A DNA stretch of 64,000 nucleotides from Sphingobacterium paludis (GTDB taxonomy: Bacteria; Bacteroidota; Bacteroidia; Sphingobacteriales; Sphingobacteriaceae). Shown one piece after another: positions 36,085 to 43,199 of this stretch; within the stretch, counting starts at the first letter, position 1, and each line of letters opens with the position of its first letter. Location: NCBI RefSeq assembly GCF_004364125.1, contig NZ_SNZV01000001.1, forward strand, positions 434,001 to 498,000, given 5' to 3'. The translations under genes and the position numbers were made by a program. The notes under the pieces are model-generated. The model did not search any database. It was not told the DNA's origin and saw only the letters and a list, made by a program, of their open reading frames with translations.

Positions 36085-36330
36085 TTAAAGAAATAGCTGT
36101 TGTTCAGATTCTGTGACTTGCCAATCTTGAACCTCTGGTGTAAATTCATCTTGACCGCTACCTATTTGTATTCGCGCTCCTGAAGTTGCAGCGATTCCGC
36201 CCTCCATTTCAATCACATCTACCTGTACGAGGGGTGGGGTGTATTTTAATTTGGTCTTAACGGGAAGATGATTCTCCACCATGTTCATTTCTTTCTCTTG
36301 ATGATTGACTGTGTTAATTTTTGATTGCAT
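36085..36330 (-). CDS. 81-residue peptide partner of fimbrillin-like lipoproteins, locus 2
   Basis: First gene of the operon. The N-terminal third is charged and variable; then come KYTPPLVQVDVIEMEGGIAA, IQIG, FTPEVQDW and the tail EQQLFL. The last ~55 residues line up without gaps over most of their length with the peptide at 24590-24868. There is no signal peptide. The EGGIAA point resembles a double-glycine leader end, but the locus 1 copy has ESGLAA and no peptidase-transporter is near, so a secreted-peptide reading is weak. Role unknown; cotranscription with the lipoprotein is likely. Confidence 0.65.
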   Translation of the reverse strand: MQSKINTVNHQEKEMNMVENHLPVKTKLKYTPPLVQVDVIEMEGGIAATSGARIQIGSGQDEFTPEVQDWQVTESEQQLFL

Positions 36331-36736
36331 TATTCTTATAGTTTAAACGTTTATTATTAATCTATAAATGAGCTTCTGTCAAGCTCCATCTAGTCCGAGG
36401 AATATTGTAAGGTTTTTTATTTACCAACGCTATTCCTTTATTTCTGATGCAAAAATTCAATTTTTATCTGATTAAAAGATGGATTTTATTTTCTTTAAAA
36501 ATAAATGTAGCGTGTTGTTTACAATGTTAGTTTTTCATTTTAGGAACGTATGGACTGTTTTATCTCTCTAAACGGCGTATTTTGTTTCAATAAAATAGGT
36601 GTTTATAATTTTTAGGATAATTATTAGTAAATAAGCGGTTTGACTGCTGTTTTTCGTATGTTTTAAGTGTATAAATGCTAAACTAATTTTTGAAGAATAG
36701 AAGAGGTATACTTGTATTAGTCAGCGGTGCAACAGT
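36331..36736. other. AT-rich leader and intergenic region
   Basis: Upstream of the peptide gene. GAGCTTCTGTCAAGCTC at 36370-36386 can form a 6-bp stem in the leader. No gene is supported; the rest is very AT-rich and should hold the operon promoter. Confidence 0.5.
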
Positions 36737-36960
36737 CGAAATTGACAAGTGAAAATTAAAAAGTCAAACTTGACAAGTGAAAAGTCAAAAGTCAAAAGTC
36801 AAAATTCAAAAGTTGGAAGTCAAAATTGACAAGTGAAAAGTCAAAAGTCAAAATTCAAAAGTTGGAAGTCAAAATTGACAAGTGAAAAGTCAAAATTCGA
36901 AATTGACAAGTGAAAATTCAGAAGTCAAAATTGACAAGTGAAAAGTCAAAAGTTAGAAGC
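36737..36960. repeat. Minisatellite of GTCAAAA / TTGACAAGTGAAAA units
   Basis: About 220 bp made of interleaved short units AAAAGTCAAAAGTC, AATTGACAAGTGAAAA and TCAAAAGTTGGAAGTC. Longer blocks of about 60 bp are themselves repeated. Similar AAAAGTGAGAAGTG strings stand near 40500 and 41150. Confidence 0.8.
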
Positions 36961-37215
36961 TCCAACAAGCTTTCCGCCGCATGCTGCGGCAGGGCTAATA
37001 CTTTTGTAAGAGTTTGTTTTTTACTCGGTTTGTCCAACCCACACCCCATCCGCCGCATGCCGCGGCAAGGCATTACTTTTGTAGGCCAAAAGTAACAAAA
37101 GCCCGTCGCTTGAAACCTTTGCAGGGAAGGCTTGTGCGGGGGCAAATGTCTACATATTGCAAAGCTTTCGATGCGACATTTTGCTTAATACTGGTTAGTG
37201 CAATTGAAATTATCT
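36961..37215. repeat. Interspersed ~190-bp element, diverged copy
   Basis: Contains two GC hairpins (CCGCCGCATGCTGCGGC and CCGCCGCATGCCGCGGC), then a TTACTTTTG/CCAAAAGTAA stem, then CCCGTCGCTTGAAA, CAAATGTCTACATATTGCAA and ATGCGACATTTTGCTTAATA. The same order, with shared words such as CGTCGCT, GACTACATA and GCGACATTT, occurs in the three copies at 40291-41127. Short frames across it are not protein-like. The following 37216-37389 consists of ACTACGCACTACCCAATACC-type strings. Confidence 0.7.
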
Positions 37216-37389
37216 TCGATGAGCTCGCTACGCTCGGTTAAAAAGTTAAAAATTTAAAAGTAAAAAACCCTACACAGTACCATTTCTACCTACTACGTCT
37301 TATCCACTAAAATCTATACTATCTCATTACGCCATACCCATTACTCACTACGCACTACCCAATACCAAAAAAGTACTACAAACTCCACG

Positions 37390-38277
37390 CTAAAATTTAT
37401 CCAGCATACCCAGCAACCCCGTTAGTCCGCCGGTGTGCAGGATCAAGATTTTGGTATGTGCTGGAATCTCATTTTTCTTGAGCAAGTCGTGGACGGCAAA
37501 CAGCAGTTTGCCCGTGTAGGTGGGCTCCAGCAATATGCCGGTTTGCTGCGTAAATTCGTTGATGAACTGGATAAGTGCAGGCGTGGTTTTTGCATAGCCG
37601 CCGGCATGATAGGTGCTGTGTAATTGTAGGTTATCATCAGCTCGTTTGGTTAATTTGTTGATTTCTTCGCGTAGAAATTCCCCGCCCTTCAACACGGGTA
37701 CGGCATGTAAGGTGGTTTGTAATCCTCGTTGGTGAATCCCTTCCAAGAGGCCGGCCGCGGTTGTTCCGGTTCCACAAGCGCAAAAGATATGATCATAGTG
37801 ATCTGCTAGCTCGTCGATGATTTCGCTACAGCCAATGAGGGCCTGTTTGCCGTATCCGCCTTCGTCAATGAAATAGGCGTGCTGATCGTTTCCAAAACGC
37901 TCGTGGAAAAGGTCTTCCTTGTTTTTATAGCGCTGGCGATCGACAAATTCCAGCTGCATGCCGAAGATTTGGCAAAGCTTCAAGACTGGGTTGTCTATCC
38001 TCTCGCCACGAACGAAAGCATACGTTTGAAACCCGAACTTTGCGCCTGCACAGGCGGTGGCGAGCAAGTGGTTAGACCAAGCGCCACCAAAGGTAACCAG
38101 AAGGGTTCGCTGCTCCTGTTTCGCTTGGTTAAGTGTGTATTTCAATTTTCGCCACTTGTTGCCTGATATGTAGGGGTGTATCAGGTCATCTCGCTTCATG
38201 AAAACGCGTACCTGCTTTTCGGCATATAGCGGGAGGGAGATTTCCTCCACGGGGCTATGAAAATCAAATGTTAACAT
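37390..38277 (-). CDS. PLP-dependent D-cysteine desulfhydrase / ACC deaminase family
   Basis: A 295-residue fold-type II PLP enzyme. KRDDLIHPYISGNKWRKLKY holds the Schiff-base lysine (Lys41), VTFGGAWSNHLLATA binds the substrate carboxylate, and FCACGTGTTAAGLLEG is the phosphate loop. The family includes D-cysteine desulfhydrases and true ACC deaminases; the short length and the missing ACC-specific Tyr pattern make the former or an unknown amino acid more likely, but the sequence does not settle it. Divergent to rluD with overlapping promoters. Confidence 0.85.
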   Translation of the reverse strand: MLTFDFHSPVEEISLPLYAEKQVRVFMKRDDLIHPYISGNKWRKLKYTLNQAKQEQRTLLVTFGGAWSNHLLATACAGAKFGFQTYAFVRGERIDNPVLKLCQIFGMQLEFVDRQRYKNKEDLFHERFGNDQHAYFIDEGGYGKQALIGCSEIIDELADHYDHIFCACGTGTTAAGLLEGIHQRGLQTTLHAVPVLKGGEFLREEINKLTKRADDNLQLHSTYHAGGYAKTTPALIQFINEFTQQTGILLEPTYTGKLLFAVHDLLKKNEIPAHTKILILHTGGLTGLLGMLDKF

Positions 38278-38287
38278 AATACAGCGT

Positions 38288-38295
38288 CAAAGTTA
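38288..38295 (-). promoter_or_regulatory. -7 box of the desulfhydrase gene
   Basis: Minus-strand TAACTTTG fits TAnnTTTG and ends 10 bp before the ATG at 38277. It is interleaved with the rluD promoter on the other strand. Confidence 0.5.
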
Positions 38296-38316
38296 GTAGA
38301 TTTTAAAGGATTTCAA

Positions 38317-38324
38317 TACTTTTG
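38317..38324 (+). promoter_or_regulatory. -7 box of rluD
   Basis: TACTTTTG fits TAnnTTTG, with TTAG 20 bp upstream as a poor -33 box. It ends only 4 bp before the ATG at 38329, so the transcript would have almost no leader. Confidence 0.5.
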
Positions 38325-38328
38325 CGTG

Positions 38329-39369
38329 ATGGCAGAAGAATTCGATTTTCAAGAGCAGGAAGAGCAGGAACTTTTTGAACACCTACGTATAGAAGCGGAT
38401 AAAGGTCAAGCTTTGTTACGCTTGGATAAATTCCTGATGAACAGGGTGGAAAACACCTCCAGAAACCGTATTCAAAATGCGATAGCGGCAGACTCGGTAT
38501 TGGTCAATGGCAAAATTGTCAAAGCCAATTACAAAGTGAAGCCGCTGGATGTCATCACCGTGCTTTTGCCCGATCCGCCTCGCGATACCGAAGTTTATCC
38601 GGAAAATATTCCCTTGACCATTGTCCATGAGGATGATGATGTCCTGTTGGTCAATAAGGAGGCGGGTATGGTGGTGCATCCGGGATATAACAATTACACC
38701 GGCACCTTGGTCAATGCGCTCACGTATCATTTGAATCAGCTGCCTACTATGCCGGGAAACACCGGCCGTCCGGGCTTGGTGCACCGCATTGATAAAGATA
38801 CCTCCGGCTTGTTGGTGATCGCGAAGAATGAATGGGCAATGACGTATTTGGCTAAACAGTTTTTCGAACACTCTATTGAAAGGAAGTATGTGGCATTAGT
38901 ATGGGGTGATCTGCCCGAAGATGGAACGGTAACAGGCTTCATCGGTCGCAACTTGAAAGATCGCCGCATCATGGATATGTATGATAGCGAGGACAAAGGA
39001 AAATGGTCCGTTACACATTATCGCGTATTGGAGCGTCTAGGCTATGTAACATTAATTGAATGCGAGCTTGAAACCGGGCGTACACACCAGATCCGTACGC
39101 ATATGAAATCCATCGGTCACCCACTCTTTTCCGACGAATTGTATGGTGGTAGTAAGATTGTAAAGGGTACTGTTTTCAATAAATATAAGCAGTTTGTTCA
39201 CAATTGTTTCGAGATCTTACCTCGGCAAGCTCTTCATGCGAGGTCACTTGGTTTTCTGCATCCGCGTACCAAAGAAATGGTTAACTTTGAGGTACCATTA
39301 CCCGAGGACTTCCAGCAGGCATTAGATAAATGGCGTTCTTACTCGACGACCATGGATCAACAATCTTAA
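38329..39369 (+). CDS. rluD: 23S rRNA pseudouridine synthase, RluD type
   Basis: A 346-residue enzyme that isomerises uridines of 23S rRNA helix 69. An acidic N-terminal stretch precedes an S4 RNA-binding domain (residues about 29-90: LRLDKFLMNRVENTSRNRIQNAI) and the catalytic RluA-family domain with HRIDKDTSGLL (nucleophile Asp155) and ELETGRTHQIRTHMKSIGHPLFSDELYGG. Starts are possible at GTG 38326 or ATG 38329; the promoter position favours the ATG and a nearly leaderless message. The aminotransferase gene follows 13 bp later. Confidence 0.92.
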   Translation: MAEEFDFQEQEEQELFEHLRIEADKGQALLRLDKFLMNRVENTSRNRIQNAIAADSVLVNGKIVKANYKVKPLDVITVLLPDPPRDTEVYPENIPLTIVHEDDDVLLVNKEAGMVVHPGYNNYTGTLVNALTYHLNQLPTMPGNTGRPGLVHRIDKDTSGLLVIAKNEWAMTYLAKQFFEHSIERKYVALVWGDLPEDGTVTGFIGRNLKDRRIMDMYDSEDKGKWSVTHYRVLERLGYVTLIECELETGRTHQIRTHMKSIGHPLFSDELYGGSKIVKGTVFNKYKQFVHNCFEILPRQALHARSLGFLHPRTKEMVNFEVPLPEDFQQALDKWRSYSTTMDQQS

Positions 39370-39382
39370 CAAGGAAACATTT

Positions 39383-40237
39383 ATGTCAATACATTATATG
39401 AATTTCGATGGTCAAATCATCGATGAAAGCCAGCCTATAGCCGCTATTGATAGCCGGGCGATGCGCTACGGCGATGGTCTTTTTGAAACCATGCTATGGA
39501 AAGATGGTGATATTCGGTTTTTGGACCTGCATGTCGATCGTTTGCAGCGTGCCATGCACACGATACAATTGGAGGAAGCTACGAAGTTTGATGTTTTTTT
39601 TATACGGTCAAAGACGGAGGAGCTTATTCGCAAGAACAATATGCTTGGGCAGCAGCCCCGGGTGCGCTTAATTGTCTATCGCGCTGGTGGTGGTCTGTAT
39701 TCCCCCGATACGAACCGGCCAGTTTATTGTCTGCAAGTGCTGCGTATGCAGCCCTCTCTACGCGATAAGAAACTAGGGCTGATCGTTGACTTGTATACCG
39801 AGTTTAAAAAGCCCTATAGCGACCTCTCGCACCTTAAATCAAACAATGCATTGATTTATGTTATGGCGGGCCTTTATAAAAAGAAATTCGCGTATGATGA
39901 GGTTTTTCTCCTTAATCAGGAAGGCTTTCTCTGCGAAGGCTTAACATCGAATATCTTCGTGTATTACGAAAAAGTGTTGTATACCCCTGCATTGACCGAG
40001 GGCTGCGTAGCCGGTGTGATGCGGAAAGTAGTGATGGATATGGCTGCACAGGAAGATATTCCGGTTGTCGAAGCGCAGATAAGTCCCGAGATTATGAAGC
40101 AGGCCGATGAAATTTTCTGTACCAACGCAACTCAGGGTGTGCAGTGGGTAATGGGATACAAGCAGAAACGGTATTTTAATAAGATATCGCGGATATTACA
40201 AGATAAGTTGCAGACTTGGGCTTATGAAGAGGAGTAA
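39383..40237 (+). CDS. Class IV PLP aminotransferase / aminodeoxychorismate lyase-like
   Basis: A 284-residue fold-type IV PLP protein. DSRAMRYGDGLFETMLWKDG at the N terminus, catalytic Lys152 in SHLKSNNALIYV, and the phosphate-binding LCEGLTSNIFVYYEKVLYTPALTEGCVAGVMR are typical. The group includes PabC (folate route), D-amino acid and branched-chain aminotransferases; the length and the simple GLFET pattern are nearest to PabC-like proteins, which often stand alone in Bacteroidota. Activity is not proven by sequence. It may be cotranscribed with rluD. Confidence 0.82.
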   Translation: MSIHYMNFDGQIIDESQPIAAIDSRAMRYGDGLFETMLWKDGDIRFLDLHVDRLQRAMHTIQLEEATKFDVFFIRSKTEELIRKNNMLGQQPRVRLIVYRAGGGLYSPDTNRPVYCLQVLRMQPSLRDKKLGLIVDLYTEFKKPYSDLSHLKSNNALIYVMAGLYKKKFAYDEVFLLNQEGFLCEGLTSNIFVYYEKVLYTPALTEGCVAGVMRKVVMDMAAQEDIPVVEAQISPEIMKQADEIFCTNATQGVQWVMGYKQKRYFNKISRILQDKLQTWAYEEE

Positions 40238-40241
40238 GGTT

Positions 40242-40266
40242 GTTTTGCCGCGTGCCGCGGCAAAAC
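40242..40266 (+). terminator. GC hairpin after the aminotransferase gene
   Basis: Perfect 11-bp arms GTTTTGCCGCG and CGCGGCAAAAC with a 3-bp loop, directly after the stop at 40237. It resembles the GC hairpins of the interspersed element at 36961, so it may be both terminator and repeat border. Confidence 0.6.
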
Positions 40267-40290
40267 ACTAAGCATTACCCGTTATCTAGT

Positions 40291-40490
40291 ACCAAAAAAG
40301 TCCATCCCACAACCTTTCCGTCCTTGCCAGGACAGGGCCTTCCTTTTTTTTCTAAAAAAAGGAAGCAAAAAAATCGTCGCTGAATTTTTGTTGCATCCCT
40401 GTGAGGAAGTGCGAAGGCAAGTGACTACATACGCAACAAAAATAAGGCGACATTTCGTTTAATAATGGGAGGTGCTTTTCAAAGTAAAAA
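40291..40490. repeat. Interspersed ~190-bp element, array copy 1
   Basis: Starts ACCAAAAAAGTCCATCCCAC, then a stem TCCTTGCCAGGA, then a long stem TTCCTTTTTTTT/AAAAAAAGGAA, AAAATCGTCGCTGAATTTTT, GCATCCCTGTGAGGAAGTGC, GACTACATACGCAACAAAA and GGCGACATTTCGTTTAATAA. Copies 2 and 3 differ by only a few bases. Confidence 0.85.
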
Positions 40491-40623
40491 GTGAAAGTTT
40501 AAAAGTAAAAACTTAAAAGTGAGAAGTGAAAAAATGAAAAGTAATAAACTTTGCAACCCTATTATTTCTATATACTAAGTACTATCTGCTTAAATCTAAC
40601 TCGCACTACGCATTACCGATTAC

Positions 40624-40820
40624 CAACAAAGTCCATCCCACAAGCTTTCCGTCCTTGCCAGGACAGGGCCTTCCTTTTTTTTCTAAAAAAAGGAAGCAAA
40701 AAAATCGTCGCTGAATTTTTGTTGCATCCCTGTGAGGAAGTGCGAAGGCAAGTGACTACATACGCAACAAAAATAAGGCGACATTTCGTTTATTAATGGG
40801 AGGTGCTTTTCAAAGTAAAA
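40624..40820. repeat. Interspersed ~190-bp element, array copy 2
   Basis: Same element 331 bp after copy 1, same strand. The spacer before it carries AAAAGTGAGAAGTGAAAA strings and the TACTAAGTACTATCTGCTTA word that also makes up the 107-bp repeat further on. An 81-codon frame over this copy is repeat-derived. Confidence 0.85.
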
Positions 40821-40925
40821 AGGGAAGAATAAGAAGTAATGGGATTTGTAGATAGGACCATTTCTATATACTAAGTACTAGGTACTATCTGCTTAAATCT
40901 AACTCACACTACGCATTACCCATAA

Positions 40926-41127
40926 CCAAAAAAGTCCATCCCACAAGTTTTCCGTCCTTGCCAGGACAGGGCCTTCCTTTTTTTTCTAAAAAAAGGAAGC
41001 AAAAAAATCGTCGCTGAATTTTTGTTGCATCCGTGTGAGGAAGTGCGAAGGCAAGTGACTACATACGCAACAAAAATAAGGCGACATTTCGTTTATTAAT
41101 GGGAGGTGCTTTTCAAAGTAAAAAGGG
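40926..41127. repeat. Interspersed ~190-bp element, array copy 3
   Basis: Same element 303 bp after copy 2. The spacer that follows is nearly identical to the spacer between copies 1 and 2, so element plus spacer were duplicated together. Confidence 0.85.
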
Positions 41128-41199
41128 GAAATTTAAAAGTAAAAACTTAAAAGTGAGAAGTGAAAAAATGAAAAGTAATAAACTTTGCAACCCTATTAT

Positions 41200-41460
41200 T
41201 TCTATATACTAAGTACTATCTACTTAAATCTAACTCGTATTACGCTGTACTCATTACGCTGTACGCACCACATACTACCCGTTACCCACTGCCAAAAAGT
41301 ACTACAATCTAAGTACTAAGTACTATCTACTAAAGTCTAACTCGCATTACGCTGTACTCATTACGCTGTACGCACCACATACTACCCATTACCCACTGCC
41401 AAAAAGTACTACAATCTAAGTACTAAGTACTATCTACTAAAGTCTAACTCACACTACGCT
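41200..41460. repeat. 107-bp tandem repeat, about 2.4 copies
   Basis: The word TAACTCG/A-CATTACGCT or TAACTCACACTACGCT recurs at 41231, 41338 and 41445, an exact 107-bp step; units include ATTACGCTGTACTCATTACG and CCACTGCCAAAAAGTACTAC. The last partial unit covers the stop codon of the permease gene at 41454. Confidence 0.85.
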
Positions 41461-42878
41461 CTTCTGTTTCGCTGCACCAACAGGTAACTGATGTAAAGCA
41501 GAACCAGCCAGATAGGTATAAGCTCCACGGAGATTTTCAAGCCCGTAAACCACATCATAACGAGTACACCGGAAAGAAAAAGCAAACAGATATAGTTTGT
41601 GATGGGGTAGAGCAGCGTAGGAAACAACGAGCGTTCCTTTCTTTCGCTCAATTTGTTTTTAAAGAAAATATGGGTAAGCGAGATCATGATCCAGTTGATC
41701 ACCAGGGAGGAAACCACCAAGCTCATCAATACCTCCAACGCTTTCTCGGGCATGATTTTATTGATCACAATGCATATGGCCACGAGGCCTGCCGAAACCA
41801 ATATCGCATTAATAGGCGAGTGGTTGCTGTTTAGCTTGGTGAGAAATTTGGGCGCATTGCCCTGCTCGGCAAGCCCAAAGAGCATGCGCGAATTGCTATA
41901 GACACAACTGTTGTAAACCGATAGGGCTGCAGTCAGTACGATTAGATTCAGCGCATTTGCAATGATGTTGGTGAAGAAATAAGTCGATCCGAAAAGCTCA
42001 AACTGCATGCCTTTCAGGCTCGCAAATACTTCGACGAAGGGGCTGGTTTCCGACGTGATATGGCGCCAAGGCATCAGCGAAAATAAGATAACCAAAGAAC
42101 CGATGTAAAAAATTAATATCCGCCATAGCACCTGGTTTGTGGCCTTGGGAATGTTCTTTTCCGGATTTTCAGCTTCAGCAGCCGTGATACCTACTAGTTC
42201 CAAGCCACCAAAGGAAAACATGATCATGACCAGCGCGGCTAGCAGCCCTTGGTAGGACCCGTTTTCTGCCGTTGTAAGCCAACCTTTCGGAAAAAAACCG
42301 CCGTCGTTTGTTAAATTACTAACAGTGGCTTGCTCGCCCGCGTTGCCGCTGATAAGGAGATAAGCACCGAAGATAATCATGGCAATGATGGCCACTACTT
42401 TAATGATGGAAAACCAAAACTCCGTTTCTCCATACACTTTCACAGAGGCTAAGTTCAACGCATTTATCGCGAAAAAGAAGAATAGACTGGAAGCCCAAAG
42501 TGGAACCTCGGGCCACCAAAATTGTACGTAATGGCCAATGGCCGTTAGTTCGGCCATGCTGACCAGCAAATAGAGCACCCAATAGTTCCATCCAGAGGCG
42601 TAGCCGGCAAAGGATCCCCAATATTTGTTCGCAAAGAAACTGAAACTTCCCGAAACGGGCTCCTGCACCACCATTTCGCCCAGTTGGCGCATGATAAAGA
42701 AGGCGATGATTCCTGCTATCGCATAGCCGAGGATTACAGAGGGTCCGGCAAGCACAGCTGCCTGTCCAATGCCGAGAAAGAGGCCGGTTCCTATGGCACC
42801 GCCCAGCGCAATCAGTTGTATATGTCTATTGCTGAGGCCCCGCTTTAATTTTTTGTTGTCTGTTGAATTCGTTTCCAA
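41454..42878 (-). CDS. Amino-acid permease, APC superfamily
   Basis: A 474-residue inner-membrane transporter with about 12 membrane segments. The N-terminal KRGLSNRHIQLIALGGAIGTGLFLGIGQA is the AAT-family signature, with the GAIGTGLF substrate-binding turn, and EPVSGSFSFFANKYWG and FGGLELVGITAAEAENPEKNIPKATNQV are also family features. Relatives carry proline, GABA, aromatic or branched-chain amino acids; cargo cannot be told. The last codons and the TAG stop lie in the 107-bp tandem repeat, so the C-terminal QRNRRA may be repeat-derived. Confidence 0.92.
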   Translation of the reverse strand: METNSTDNKKLKRGLSNRHIQLIALGGAIGTGLFLGIGQAAVLAGPSVILGYAIAGIIAFFIMRQLGEMVVQEPVSGSFSFFANKYWGSFAGYASGWNYWVLYLLVSMAELTAIGHYVQFWWPEVPLWASSLFFFFAINALNLASVKVYGETEFWFSIIKVVAIIAMIIFGAYLLISGNAGEQATVSNLTNDGGFFPKGWLTTAENGSYQGLLAALVMIMFSFGGLELVGITAAEAENPEKNIPKATNQVLWRILIFYIGSLVILFSLMPWRHITSETSPFVEVFASLKGMQFELFGSTYFFTNIIANALNLIVLTAALSVYNSCVYSNSRMLFGLAEQGNAPKFLTKLNSNHSPINAILVSAGLVAICIVINKIMPEKALEVLMSLVVSSLVINWIMISLTHIFFKNKLSERKERSLFPTLLYPITNYICLLFLSGVLVMMWFTGLKISVELIPIWLVLLYISYLLVQRNRRA

Positions 42879-43037
42879 GATCTATATTCGTGTAGTGTAT
42901 GAATAGGGATGGGTTGTATTGTATGTTATGATTAATAATCGTATTATCCCTCCTTTAGTCCGCGCATCTCAGCGTCGAAAGTAGAGCCCACTAAGCTATT
43001 CATGCCGTAAATATAATAAAAGAATCAGACTAACCCA

Positions 43038-43193
43038 TTAACTGCGCGGTGCGCTAGAGTCATTTACGGCACAGCCGCAGCCTTTTGCGCATCCACCCTT
43101 ATTCTTCTTCGCAGGCATAAAGCGTTTCGCAATATAAACCAACGCTACGACAAAGACAACGGCTATAATAATGTACTGAATGATCAAATCCAT
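43038..43193 (-). CDS. FeoB-associated Cys-rich membrane protein
   Basis: A 51-residue protein missed by length cut-offs. One membrane helix (LIIQYIIIAVVFVVALVYIA) is followed by a basic stretch and the Cys cluster GGCAKGCGCA. This layout is that of the small FeoB-associated Cys-rich proteins that stand just after feoB in many Bacteroidota and may help iron handling or FeoB assembly, as FeoC does in enterobacteria. It begins 6 bp after the feoB stop. Confidence 0.85.
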   Translation of the reverse strand: MDLIIQYIIIAVVFVVALVYIAKRFMPAKKNKGGCAKGCGCAVNDSSAPRS

Positions 43194-43199
43194 ATTGTT

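Noticed and set aside
36085..36330. RiPP or bacteriocin precursor with double-glycine leader
   Set aside because: The EGG-IAA point is not kept as GG in the locus 1 peptide, and there is no C39 peptidase, ABC exporter or modifying enzyme nearby.
36910..37241. Overlapping short frames on both strands
   Set aside because: All lie in the minisatellite and interspersed element and differ between copies.
40291..41127. CRISPR-like array
   Set aside because: Units are ~190 bp with ~110-140 bp spacers that are themselves similar; no cas genes; far outside CRISPR dimensions.
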